Positions 1 through 9,674 of a stretch of DNA of 64,000 bases are shown in pieces. This stretch comes from Spirosoma telluris (GTDB lineage Bacteria; Bacteroidota; Bacteroidia; Cytophagales; Spirosomataceae). The position numbers and the translations under genes were made by a program. The stretch covers positions 6,625,001 through 6,689,000 of the forward strand of contig QLII01000001.1 in the NCBI GenBank assembly GCA_003259005.1, in the 5' to 3' direction. The notes beneath the pieces are model-generated. The model ran no database searches and was not told the origin of the DNA. It worked only from the letters and a program-made list of their open reading frames with translations. Position 1 is the first letter of the stretch. Each line of letters begins with the position of its first letter.

Positions 1-293
1 AAACGGCGTACTACGTATTTTGAAGTGGGTAGCCCAACCGAGTGGACTACAAAACGTACGTGGAAATATATAGTAATAACTGATTTTGACTTTTCTCAGT
101 AGTTGATATGATGCCGCTTTCAGGTTGAGCTGCAACAACTGGGGATAACAGATCGGTTTAATGGGTTTGTTGGGGAGAATAGTTCAATTTCTTGCGGGGA
201 GGGTCAGCGCAGTTCCTGCTTTGATTCCCTTTCTAATTACGTCTAACAAATTCCTCCATTGAAATGACAAGTCAGCCCTGGCTACTTTTTAAA
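1..293. other. Window start; no recognised gene
   Basis: An open frame runs from base 1 to a TAG at 100-102. Its 33 codons contain aromatic residues and Lys/Thr and could be the last part of a gene that begins before the window, but I recognise no family in it. From 103 to 293 I see no coding signal on either strand and no clear hairpin. Confidence 0.3.
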
Positions 294-309
294 TGTGACA
301 TACATCACA
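294..309. promoter_or_regulatory. CRP/FNR-type palindrome 1 (TGTGA-N6-TCACA)
   Basis: The 16 bases are an exact match to the CRP half-site pair TGTGA and TCACA with a six-base spacer. The site lies about 160 bp upstream of the dehydrogenase stub at 462. A Crp/Fnr-family regulator is encoded on the opposite strand nearby, so these are plausible binding sites for it; that link is inferred. Confidence 0.6.
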
Positions 310-330
310 AAATTGAAGCCCTTCTCGCAA

Positions 331-346
331 TGTGATCTACGTCACA
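331..346. promoter_or_regulatory. CRP/FNR-type palindrome 2 (TGTGA-N6-TCACA)
   Basis: This is a second exact TGTGA-N6-TCACA palindrome with a different spacer, centred 37 bp from the first. Two perfect copies this close are unlikely by chance. They sit in the presumed promoter region of the gene whose stub begins at 462. Confidence 0.6.
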
Positions 347-461
347 CAACCGCTTCCGTTTCCTAATACACTTTTGTGTCGTAATCAAAACGATGGCTAC
401 GCTTTAGAACAAAAGGGTGCCATTGTTCGAACCATCTTTTTACAACAAAAGTCAGCAGACA

Positions 462-521
462 ATGGCAAAGACACTATTCATTACGGGTGCCTCGAAGGGA
501 TTTGGTAAAATCTGGGCGTGA
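462..521 (+). pseudogene. Short-chain dehydrogenase stub (N-terminus only)
   Basis: The frame opens with ATG and encodes 19 residues that carry the classical SDR nucleotide-binding motif TGASKGFG, then stops at TGA. Only the first beta strand and glycine-rich loop of the Rossmann fold remain; a complete SDR has about 250-280 residues. The bases after the stop (522-752) do not continue an SDR in any frame I can read, so this looks like a large internal deletion rather than a simple frameshift. In 522-752 I see no other gene. Confidence 0.6.
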
Positions 522-752
522 AGCGAGTAAGGGCGGGTACCGGTGTAGCCCAGGTTATCTGGCAAACTGTAGCCCGGGTAGCTCAGGCATTTTTAACCGA
601 TGGTGATTCCGCAGTCTTTGCGGAGGATGCTATGCCTTTTGGCAAACTTCAAGGCTTATTTTCAGTGAGTCGATGATCCATTTTGTTCGTAAAAAAGCGG
701 TAAACTCGTTAGGGGTTTATCGCTTTTTAATGCCCAAAATGAATTCGATTAT

Positions 753-1337
753 TCACGAACCCTTCCGTTTATATGTAAGCCGACTCAATGTTTCCCTTGA
801 AACGCCCAAATAAGCGGCTATGAGCTGCTTGGGTACGAGATTATATAATTCGGGAGACAGTTTCAGTAGTTCCTCGTAGCGACCATTGGCATCGTTATTC
901 ATAAAGGAAAGTAACCGCTTTTGGGCGGCCATATAGCCTTTGTTTGTCCTCAAGCGTAAGAACCGTTCGAATGGATGCAATTCCGTACACAGCTTTTCCC
1001 GATCATTACTGCTCAGACAAAGTACCTGTGCGTCCGTCACGCAGTCCACGGTGATAGTCGCTTTCACCTGATAAATCAAGGCATTATAATCGGAGGCCCA
1101 CCAGTTGGGCATAGCAAACTGAAGAATAAACATTTTCAGTTCATCATTCATATAGAACGTTTTTAAGCACCCGCTCAGGACGAAATACTCCGCATCAACC
1201 TCGTCACCAGGGGAAATGATGGCTTGTCCTTTTTTAAACGAAAGGGCTTTAAAATGGGAGAAAATGTACGCAAACTGATCGTCTGTAAGTCGGATACAGA
1301 GGAAAGGTCGGAATCGTTGAAGGGTTAATCTCGCTTT
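753..1337 (-). pseudogene. Crp/Fnr-family transcriptional regulator, N-terminus disrupted
   Basis: The frame is open for 194 codons from the in-frame TGA at 1338-1340. It shows a cyclic-nucleotide-binding-like beta barrel (motifs FKKGQAIISPGDE and YFVLSGCLKTFY) and a C-terminal winged-helix segment (QLIAAYLGVSRETLSRL), as in the small Crp/Fnr regulators of Bacteroidota. No ATG, GTG or TTG occurs at the expected N-terminus; the first in-frame ATG (1151) would remove about half of the sensor domain. The missing part is only about 15 residues, so either a start codon was lost or a frameshift lies near 1340. The neighbours are two other gene remnants. The gene faces the SDR stub and the two CRP-type palindromes, which may be its targets. 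Confidence 0.65.
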
Positions 1338-1362
1338 TCAGAAAGCCAGTTAGTCGCGAGCA

Positions 1363-1578
1363 TCAAAAGGTATTTTCGAGACCAGTCACAATTGATTTAG
1401 TCTCAAAATACCCTCCTTTCATACGATTTGTATAAATCGTATTGGTAAGAAAGTCCGTCTGGGTTCCTTGCAAACCAATAATCAGGTAACGGGCACGCTC
1501 GACAAGGTCTTCACGGGCAGGCATGATGTATATGTGGTCGTTATGAAGCGCGACAAACCCAATGAGGGCATCATTCAG
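1363..1578 (-). pseudogene. Orphan open frame without start codon, unrecognised
   Basis: Seventy-one codons are open between in-frame stops, and the amino acid composition looks protein-like (for example MPAREDLVERARYLIIGLQG). There is no start codon at the upstream end and I do not recognise the family. It is probably the C-terminal remnant of a gene whose front part has been lost, in keeping with the two damaged genes beside it. Confidence 0.35.
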
Positions 1579-1630
1579 TTAAGCAGTATTCAGTTTAATC
1601 AGAATTGATTTTCTCTACTGCTATTATTTT

Positions 1631-1710
1631 TTTGTCCTTCCGACGTCAGGAGGAATTTCACGCTTGACAAATAGGCAAGTCGAGATTCCTCCTGACGTCG
1701 GAAGGACAAA
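1631..1710. repeat. Long inverted repeat, 26-bp perfect arms
   Basis: Arms 1631-1656 and 1685-1710 are exact reverse complements around a 28-base loop. It lies just after the stop of the minus-strand hydrolase gene (ends at 1748), so it would form a strong hairpin in the 3' end of that transcript and may act as a terminator. Confidence 0.85.
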
Positions 1711-1747
1711 TAGTTTAACCGAGTTTTGCTACTCGAAAACAGGTAAC

Positions 1748-3181
1748 TTAATACGCAATAATCTCCTTTTTAGTGGACTCTATTTTCCGATACGGGTTAT
1801 CTAAAAACAATTGCATGAAGCGACTCATGTCTTGCCCGCCAACGCCATGCGCCTTGTTAATGAACAATAAGCGCTGGCTATTGGGCATGTAGTGATGAAT
1901 TTGATCAATATAGAGCGGGCGACAGGCGTTGTCCAGTTCGCCATCGGCTAGCAGGGCTGGTTTATTGGAATAAAAAGGCTGTTTCGTCTCGGGTTTTATG
2001 GGCGGTACCTGCCAGCAATCGCATAGCTCTTTATAGACATCATTAATGTGATAGCCCTTCAGATAGGGGTAAGCCTCGTAGAATTGCTGGAGCACTTTTT
2101 CACTATGGTAGGCGGTCTGGTCGGCACAATACACCGAAATGCGCATGCCTGATGGAGCTGTACTGTGTTCAAAAATGTCATCCAGGACTCGTTTGATATA
2201 AGGGTAGTGATTTCCCTTTATCATCTCAGTAATGGTATAGGGAATATGTTTCATTGGGGTATTGACAAGGATGGCCAGTAAATCGCGCCGGGTATACTGA
2301 ATATGCAGAGTGTCGGTAGTGCCTTTTTCCACATAAGGAATGGAAAAGGTCTTCTCGCCGATGGAGGAAAAATAGTGTTGGAATCGCTCTTTCAGATTGC
2401 CGTATAAGGCTTTGTTCGTCGAATCTTTCTCAACATGACCAAACAGGATCGTCAACGATTCATTGAAATTGGCAGGTTCATCTTCGTCAATAGGAACGAA
2501 CGTGGGCAGAGGAGAATCCAGAACTAATGATCGAATCCTGGATGGGTCTTTTTGAAGCACGGCCAGCATAAGCCCTCCGCTGTATGAGATGCCCGCTAAG
2601 TTAACCGAGTCGACCCGCAACGTGGCTAAGAGGTCATGGATGTCGGATACGGTTTCATCCGTATTATAGCCAGCAAGGTCGATCCCCTTCGCTTCCAGGG
2701 CTTTTTTGTAGCGTTTAGTACCTACCACCATCATGCTATCTTTATTCAGGTTTTTTCGGTAGGACTCTCTGATGGCGTCATCTAATTCAGTACCTGATAG
2801 CCTTGGAAGGGCAAAATAGGTGCCTCGTTGTTCAAAGGCGATGCAATCCCGGTCATTGATAATCGAACTGTGCGTAACTCCTCTTGCCCAGCCCAATGAA
2901 CTGCCGCCCGGCCCTCCACCCGTGAACAAAAGTGGGTCTTTCTTTTTATTGGGATTTTTGCTTTCTACTAGAATGAAGGGAAGTTTGATGGTTTTTCCGT
3001 TCTTCTTTTTCCGGTTCTCGGGTACAATCAAATAGGCGCAGCGAGTATGAAAACTGCTGTCTATGGGCACAGGGCAGGCGCAGGGTTCAAGGGTTCGGAC
3101 AACGCCCGGCTGGCCCTGAGCATGCATCACGGATAGTAGGAAAACCAAAAACAGGGATGCCCGCATCGAATATCGATTCAT
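1748..3181 (-). CDS. Secreted alpha/beta hydrolase (proline iminopeptidase/TAP-like)
   Basis: This is a 477-residue protein with a cleavable signal peptide (about residues 1-23). The oxyanion-hole segment GGGPGGS is at about 88-94, the nucleophile elbow GISYSGG at 197-203, a candidate catalytic Asp in GELDNACRP near 415, and His in KAHGVGG near 443. The order and the TAP-like C-terminal region fit the S33 proline-iminopeptidase/tripeptidyl aminopeptidase group, which releases N-terminal residues from peptides. The elbow is unusual: the residue two after the presumed Ser199 is Ser rather than Gly. It probably acts in the periplasm. It is monocistronic and followed by a long inverted repeat. 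The substrate is unknown. Confidence 0.8.
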   Translation of the reverse strand: MNRYSMRASLFLVFLLSVMHAQGQPGVVRTLEPCACPVPIDSSFHTRCAYLIVPENRKKKNGKTIKLPFILVESKNPNKKKDPLLFTGGGPGGSSLGWARGVTHSSIINDRDCIAFEQRGTYFALPRLSGTELDDAIRESYRKNLNKDSMMVVGTKRYKKALEAKGIDLAGYNTDETVSDIHDLLATLRVDSVNLAGISYSGGLMLAVLQKDPSRIRSLVLDSPLPTFVPIDEDEPANFNESLTILFGHVEKDSTNKALYGNLKERFQHYFSSIGEKTFSIPYVEKGTTDTLHIQYTRRDLLAILVNTPMKHIPYTITEMIKGNHYPYIKRVLDDIFEHSTAPSGMRISVYCADQTAYHSEKVLQQFYEAYPYLKGYHINDVYKELCDCWQVPPIKPETKQPFYSNKPALLADGELDNACRPLYIDQIHHYMPNSQRLLFINKAHGVGGQDMSRFMQLFLDNPYRKIESTKKEIIAY

Positions 3182-3252
3182 ACATTTTATGAACTAATTT
3201 TCGACAAAACTAAAGCGGGCGGAACCTGGATTTTAGTAAAAAATGGACATCT

Positions 3253-4083
3253 TCAACTGGCGTTTTCAATTAATTTCCTGCCGGTAAATCGGATGACGTC
3301 TTTATAAAAATGGCTCATATCGTAATAGCCATGTTCGTAGGGCGAGAACAGGTTTTTATTAGCGACGTAGGCCGCTAGGGCCGCTCTGGCTCGTACCGTA
3401 GCGAAGTATTGTTTAGGCGTGGTGCCAATCACTCGGGTAAAGTAGCGGTATATCGTTTTGTTTGTTATAAACAGTTCGCCCGCTAGTTGGCCACTTGTTA
3501 ATTCCATGTTGCCAGCACCGTAGATGTCGATCGCTTTCTGTACTACGCTGACATAATAAGAGTTGGGACTTTTCTTTTTGTATTGGCTTAAAAAGAAATG
3601 CTGAAGCAGCTCGACCCGCTCCTCAAATTCAGTCAATTGCTTTATCCGGTGAAGTAGGGTCGCCGGTAAAATGACCTCTAGCTTTACCACCTGATCGGAA
3701 AATTGAGCCTGGTTTATACCTAGTATCGCTTCCAGACCACCCGGAAAAAACTTGATGGTGAAAATATGATCCGTTGGTAAATTATGTCGTTCAACGATGT
3801 TGTTTCTCAAAATGAGCACATCTGTATGTTGTTGAATCTGGTACTGCGCTGAGCCAACAACTAACTGATAAGGCTGACCTAAATTAATATAACAGGTAGG
3901 TGTCCAGCTCGGAAACATCCTGACGGTGAATCGATTGTTGCCTGCATATTGATACGTTTCCTCCGCCGATGACTCCGAGAAAAACTCGATATAATCAGCC
4001 AGTTCAGGGCAGGGTCGAGCGAATCGGTAGAGTTTTCGAATATTATCGAAAATCTCCGCCATCTTATGTTCACTTATCTCCAT
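3253..4083 (-). CDS. AraC-family transcriptional regulator
   Basis: I place the start at the ATG at 4083 (protein begins MEISEHKM, 276 residues). An ATG 45 bases further up would overlap the preceding gene. The C-terminal third holds a two-helix-turn-helix AraC domain: LTSGQLAGELFITNKTIYR, then the second helix region ending YYDMSHFYKDVIRFTG. The N-terminal about 170 residues resemble the DUF6597-like sensor domain common in Bacteroidota AraC proteins. Only 7 bases separate it from the stop of the serine hydrolase upstream, so the two are probably co-transcribed. The ligand and targets are unknown. Confidence 0.85.
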   Translation of the reverse strand: MEISEHKMAEIFDNIRKLYRFARPCPELADYIEFFSESSAEETYQYAGNNRFTVRMFPSWTPTCYINLGQPYQLVVGSAQYQIQQHTDVLILRNNIVERHNLPTDHIFTIKFFPGGLEAILGINQAQFSDQVVKLEVILPATLLHRIKQLTEFEERVELLQHFFLSQYKKKSPNSYYVSVVQKAIDIYGAGNMELTSGQLAGELFITNKTIYRYFTRVIGTTPKQYFATVRARAALAAYVANKNLFSPYEHGYYDMSHFYKDVIRFTGRKLIENAS

Positions 4084-4090
4084 TGGCTCT

Positions 4091-5832
4091 TTATTTATCC
4101 ACCACATCATAATCTGTAACCAGCCCATCGGATGTCAGATAGACGATCACGTAGTGTGTGGCGTTGGCAGAACCGAATTTGTAGTTCAATACCTGATCCA
4201 CTTTGCCTTCGTGCCGCTCAATGCCACGTCCTTTAACATCCTCTGCACCAATGAACGTAATAGAGGTAAGGTCGGCGAGTACACCGGCACCCTGTGCGAA
4301 ATCTTTCCGTACGCCCGGTGTAACCCCAGGCACTTCTTCCACCGCTTTGCCACCCTTGGCCATTGCTTTCAACGCCGTTTCAATTTGGCGTGTGCGGTTT
4401 GGGTCAGGGTCTGGTGCCGACTTAGCTGCATTGAAGAGGGGCCAATGCGTGGTATTTTTCGCTCTTCCTTTCCGTTCTTCCAGACCAATTCAGTGACTTC
4501 ACCCTTCGCGTTGGGGCTGAACGTCAAATAAATATCGCGATCTGCCGAAGCAAAGCGGGTTGGTGTTTCAGGTACGAATTCTTCGTCTTCAAAGCCATCG
4601 ACTAGTGAAAACAACCGATCTTTAGTGGCTTCGAAGGCGATCATTCGGTTGTTATATAGCTCATAACGTCCTTCGTAGGCAGTGAGGGTTTTGCTAGTGA
4701 CGGGGATGGCTACGCGTTTGGTGGGTACCGCTGATTTATAGCCAGCCCAATGGTATGCCTTGGCAACTTCCTCTACAATCTGACCCATCATCCGGGAGTT
4801 ATCGTTGGCATTGATCATGATCGCTACGCCCTGACCGGTTTCGGCACCAGCCGTGAGTAGGGCATCGAACCCTTCATCGCGGCCGTTGTGTCCAAAACGC
4901 ATCGTATTTCCTTCCCCTTCCAGAAAGACGCCCAGCCCATCCTTATCCTTTTGATCGGTAAGCATTTGCTGGGTCATTTGCTTCGACAAAACAGATCCGG
5001 GTTTGCCTGCGAAGGCGTTTTGAATACCCATCGCAAAACGGGCGAGATCAGATGGAGTTGTCCATAAGCCAGCAGCGGCCATTTCAGGGTAAATATGCCA
5101 GCGTCCTTTCACCATCGTGCGGTCGCCATAATGCCCGGTGGCGGTTACTTTGGCTTTGTCGGCAGGAAGCGGCTGTTGGTAGGTGCTTTCAAGCATGTTT
5201 AATGGCCCCAGCACGGTCGTCTGCATAAATTCCGGAAAGGGCGTGCCCGTTACGTCGAGCATAAGTTGCTGCATAACGGTGTAGCCTCCTCCTGAGTACC
5301 GCCAGCGGGTTCCCGGCACAAAATCTACCCGAACAGAGGGCGTATTGGCCGGGGGCGAACCATCAAGTATCTGCACCACTGTTGGAATCGGCGTGCCTAC
5401 CTCATAACCGGGGAAGCCGTGTACTGTTAGCCCTGTTGTGTGGCTGAGCAATCCGCGCAGCGTGACTTTCTTGTCCTTCGTGAATTCATTTTCCGGCACT
5501 TTCCAGGCCTTTAGTTTGATATTCACATCCTCATCGAGCGATAATTTACCTTCTTCGGTCAAATGCAACGCCCCAACAGCTGCTACCGACTTACTAATGG
5601 AACCTGCCTGGAATAGCGTAGACGGCGTGACGGGTGTAGAACCAGTCTTGTCGATAAAACCGTACCCTTTGGCCTTCACAATTTTACCGTCCTGAATGAT
5701 GGCGATAGACAGTCCCGGTACGTGTCGTTTCTGCATTTGCTTCCGAATAAAGTCATCGAGGTCGTCGGCACGACTTTCGGCAACGAGGAACAACAGGGAA
5801 AGAACAGCGATAGACCGAAAAAATTGACGCAT
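4091..5832 (-). CDS. Serine hydrolase, beta-lactamase/S12 family (frameshifted)
   Basis: The start is taken at the ATG at 5832, followed by a signal peptide (MRQFFRSIAVLSLLFLVAES). The class C beta-lactamase-type motifs are present: SISK (Ser-x-x-Lys), the Tyr motif RYSGGGY, and HNG. These enzymes are periplasmic or surface esterases or D,D-peptidases; the natural substrate is not evident. The frame breaks at a run of four G (plus strand 4438-4441). One extra base restores a 580-residue protein whose C-terminal extension (through GAEDVKGRGIERHEGKVDQ) ends at 4091. Without it the protein ends prematurely at 4369. The AraC gene follows after 7 bases. Confidence 0.8.
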
Positions 5833-5910
5833 AGGAATGACAGTGAGGGAAATAGTCAGCCTAAAGATGCGTAAAAATCGGTTTTCGTTGCTTGCGTAAT
5901 AAAAGGTAAT

Positions 5911-5973
5911 TTTTCTGACAGGATTCACAGGATAGAACAGGATTTTCTCTACTCTGTGAATCCTGTCAGAAAA
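5911..5973. repeat. Inverted repeat, 20-bp perfect arms
   Basis: Arms 5911-5930 and 5954-5973 are exact reverse complements around 23 bases. It lies between the stop of the minus-strand permease gene (5975) and the start of the serine hydrolase, where it could end the permease transcript. Confidence 0.85.
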
Positions 5974-5974
5974 G

Positions 5975-8435
5975 TTATTCCTGCCGAATAGAGTTTAGGG
6001 GATTGGTGAGGGCGGCTCGTACGGTTTCATAGCTAACCACAACCGTCGTCAGGACGAAAACCAGTAAGATGCCGATCAGGAAAACGACTGCATCGATAGG
6101 TACGCGATATATAAAATCTTCGAGCCATCGGTACATCATAAACCAACCCAATGGAAGGGCTATTACGCAGGCTACGGCCAGCAAATTGAGGAAGGGCGTA
6201 AACAGCAACCGGAGAATCTGGGGCAGGGAAGCCCCCATCACTTTACGGATACCAATCTCCTTGGTGCGTCGCTCAGCCAGATACGATGATAGACCGAATA
6301 ACCCCAGGCAGGCAATCAGAATAGACAAGAGTGAAAACGCTTTGAACAGACCCGACATTCGGTTTTCACCTTCATACATCCGGCCAAACTCCTCGCTCAT
6401 AAACCAGTGGTCGAAGCCAACACCGGGCAGCACCTGCTTCCACTTTTTCTCTACCTCTGCTATCTTTTCCTGAAATTTACCCACCGGCAGTTTCACGTAC
6501 ATAATCCGATCTTCGGGTCAGGGCGGGGGCTGATCACTAAGGGAGAAATGGTGTGATGGATGGATCTGTAAGGGAAATCACGCACAATGCCAATCACTGT
6601 TCCTTCCTTCTTCTGATTCGGTTCTTCATAGGGGCGTTTGATTGTCAGGCGCATGCCCAGCACCTTATCCAGCGGGAGCCCTAAGGATTTCATGGCGCTT
6701 TCGTTGAGCAAATAGGTGCTGGAATCTGCCGGATTATCCTTCCTGAATGTTCGCCCGGCGAGTAATTCCAGATTAAATGCCTGTGGAAGGTCGAAATCAC
6801 CGCGCATGCCTCCCCAGGAGTGCGACTGATTGCCTAACTGCGGAAACGTAACATCGTGGTCCAGTGAGCCAAAATAATCCTGATTGGGCAAGTGATTCGC
6901 CATCGTGACAACCTCTATCTCGGGATCTTCCAGAATGCGCTGTTTCAGGGATCGGTATTTATCCAGCGAAGCCATGCCCGACCACCGGATCGACAGCAAC
7001 TGATCGCCACTTTGGCTTAAGGTTGAGTGTTGAATAAAATTCATCTGCTTCATCATGATGCCAGTCGAGATAATCAGCAGAATCGTGATGGTATATTGCA
7101 GCACAACCAGCCCTTTCCGAAGCCAGTCGGAACTGCGACTCGTGAATCGATTATTTTTTAGTACGCTGATGGGCAACAGACCTGACAAATACAGTGCCGG
7201 GTAACTACCCGAAAGCAGGCCAACCAGCAGTGTAGTTCCTAGCGTAACACCCATTAGTTTTCCTTGCACCAGATGAGCCAGGGTGAACTGTTTACCAGCA
7301 ATACCATTAAACAAGGGTAATAACACGACGACGAGCACCAGCGCAACCAGCAACGCCATGAACGTAGTCATCAGCGATTCGCCCAGAAATTGGCTCACTA
7401 ACTGAATACGATTGCTACCCAGCACTTTGCGTAAGCCAATCTCCTTCGCTCGTTGAACGGCACGGGCTGTTGCCAGATTCATGTAGTTGATACTGGCAAT
7501 GATGATCACGAGTAGGGCCGTCGACGCAAAAATGTAGAGGTACTTTCTATCACCAATTCGACTGTTGTTATAACTGGATCGAAGCTCCTGATTAAAATGC
7601 ACACCACTCAAAGGAAGAATGGCTGGCTCAATCAGACGCGTAGGGTCTTTGGGAAGATTAGCCTGTACGACCTGATTAAATAATCGTCTGATTTTCTCGA
7701 CATCCGCATTGGGCGTTGTATGCAGATAAGTTAGAAACCAGCCAGCCCCAGCCCCCAGTTCTCCAGCCAGTTTGTATTATTGGCTGTCATCATCGAATGC
7801 AACATACCGGTGCTGATCAGGTAATCGGGCTGGATGTGCGAATTCGCCGGATAGTCGTCAAGTACACCAGTTATGGTTAGCGGAACATATTTATTGTCTG
7901 TAGCATAGATGTGGCTTATTTCCAGGGTTTTGCCAACGGGGTTCTGATCGCCGAAAAACTGCCGGGCAATGGTTGCGCTGAGTACAATTCCATTGGGTTT
8001 CTCGAACACCGTTTTCGGATCACCGTGCCGTAATGGAAAATGAAAAACATCTTTAAAGTCTGGGTTTACCCAGAACGTATTCTCCGACAATAGAATTTTA
8101 TCCGTTTTTCGATCCCAAAACGAAGCTGGATAACCCATCGAAACCACCTGCGTTCCGCTAATAACTTCTGGAAAGCGATTTTTAATGGCTTTTAGCCAGG
8201 CACCCGCTGCATAAGCCGATGTTCCTTCGTTACCGTTTACCTTCCTGTGCGTTCCCAGTATGTAGAGATTGTCAGAATCGGGGTGAAAACGGTCAAAATC
8301 CTGTTCATCAATAATGAACAGGTAGATAAGTGTTACACTGGCCAGCCCAATGGCTAGACCCATAATATTGAGCAGGGCAAACCCTTTCTGACGCCGGAAA
8401 TTGCGAAAGGCAATGGTGAGGTAGTTTCGAAACAT
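5975..8435 (-). CDS. FtsX/MacB-type ABC transporter permease (two frameshifts)
   Basis: Three consecutive pieces in different frames form one 820-residue permease once one base is restored at each of two sites: the C run at 7752-7756 and near 6514. The order is an N-terminal transmembrane helix (FALLNIMGLAIGLASVTLIY), a MacB-type periplasmic domain (including LTITGVLDDYPANSHIQPDY), an FtsX core (RAKEIGLRKVLGSNRIQLVS), a second periplasmic domain, and a second FtsX core (RRTKEIGIRKVMGASLPQIL). This two-unit architecture and length are typical of the large Bacteroidota FtsX-like permeases, which work with a separate ATPase. No ATPase gene is adjacent. The cargo is unknown; efflux or lipoprotein handling are the usual roles of the family. 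Confidence 0.8.
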
Positions 8436-8458
8436 GACAGGAGGGGGATGAATAATGG

Positions 8459-8525
8459 ATAATGTAGAATGGATAATGCAGGAGCTTGATAATCAGGCTA
8501 GTTCTCATTATCCATTCTACATTAT
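8459..8525. repeat. Inverted repeat of the ATAATG class, 20-bp perfect arms
   Basis: Arms 8459-8478 and 8506-8525 are exact reverse complements around 27 bases. The left arm has no C and is built from ATAATG-like words, as at 36011, 46330, 59384 and 62558. It lies between the beta-helix gene stop (8533) and the permease start (8435). Confidence 0.85.
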
Positions 8526-8532
8526 TCATTCA

Positions 8533-9563
8533 TTAGGGCTTGGGTGTTTTAAAGATGCCAGCCTTCAGATCATAGCCATCAGATTGGGGCAGCAGATTCA
8601 GATAGTCGATTGGCAACCCGTTGGTCTTTACTTCGCTAAGCAGAATGGTCCCCGATTTCTTCACACCTTTTGTGATCTGGTTCGTTTCGTTGGCCTCAAT
8701 AGCGCCCTTAGGCCCGAAAAAACCCATGTAATGCGCATTGCCTGCGATAATTGACGTAGAGAAGGTATAGTTGGGGGTTGTGTTCTCGGCTCTCAGCCAG
8801 AAGTACTCACAATTAGTAACGACGTTGTTGCGAAACAGAAAATCGGACTCGTAAGGGCCAAACCATACGGCGGCTTCATACGAACCGGAAATGATTGAGT
8901 TGGTCAGGGAAAAATTGGTAATCGACTTGAAGAGAAGCAGCGCGTTCTTGCACCCATAAAAGATCGAGTGATCAACATGGGTGCCGCCCCCGTGGGCCCA
9001 AATGGCTCCCTGAATAGGGGCGGAGTTCTTCTCGCCAATGAAATAACACTGGCTTACATCAAGTCCCTGTAAGGCTTCATCTTCCCGCGTGATGGGGTAA
9101 TAATAGCGTACAGTAGGGTTGGCATTGCCTACCAGCTTGAGCCCCTTAAAACTCACGTTGTTCCTGGCGACCAGAAAGCCTATGGCATGCACGAACTGCT
9201 TCGTGGAGTTGTCGGTAGAAATGGATTGAATGACAGGCATTTTCGTCGGTTGCCAATCAGGATCATCGGGCATGGTCACTGCTTCCAGACTATAGGGGCT
9301 GTATCGGCTGATGAGCTGCGCGTTTTGATTTCCAGCGATTGCCGAAGCACATATAAGCCCGGATAGATTTTAATCGTTACCGGTTCAGTTCCGGTAAAGT
9401 CATGGGCTAGCGCAACGGCTTTTTCTAAACTGGCCAGCGGATCGGTAAGCGTTCCTTTGGCTTCATCTTTCCCGCGTGCGGCATCGACATACAAGGTCTG
9501 GGCGCTGAGCGGAAAAAGCAGGCATAACCACAGAGAAATGGTTAAAAATGGTATCTTGTTCAT
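8533..9563 (-). CDS. Secreted right-handed parallel beta-helix protein (frameshifted)
   Basis: The gene starts at ATG 9563 with a signal peptide (MNKIPFLTISLWLCLLFPLSA). Next comes the DUF1565-like opening of pectin-lyase-fold proteins (LYVDAARGKDEAKGTLTDPL), then beta-helix coils rich in Asn, Ser and Val (NNVSFKGLKLVGN, FLFRNNVVTNC). One missing base near 9282 shifts the frame after APIVWK; restoring it gives 343 residues. Proteins with this fold bind or cleave acidic or other polysaccharides, but no catalytic residues can be assigned here. It is divergent from the membrane-anchored regulator-like gene at 9675, with a promoter match between them. Confidence 0.7.
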
Positions 9564-9595
9564 GCTGTTTACAAGGATTTATTGACGGAAAGAAG

Positions 9596-9627
9596 CAAAC
9601 CTAATCCCATCACTGACTACCTTGCAA
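9596..9627 (-). promoter_or_regulatory. Bacteroidota-type promoter for the beta-helix gene
   Basis: Read on the minus strand, a TTG at 9625-9627 is followed 21 bases later by TAGGTTTG (9603-9596), matching the Bacteroidota -33/-7 pattern (TTTG or TTG, N19-21, TAnnTTTG). It lies 33 bases upstream of the ATG at 9563. Confidence 0.5.
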
Positions 9628-9674
9628 TTCATTTGCCGGTCAAGTTTTTTCAAGTTGTATCACGCTGATTAATA

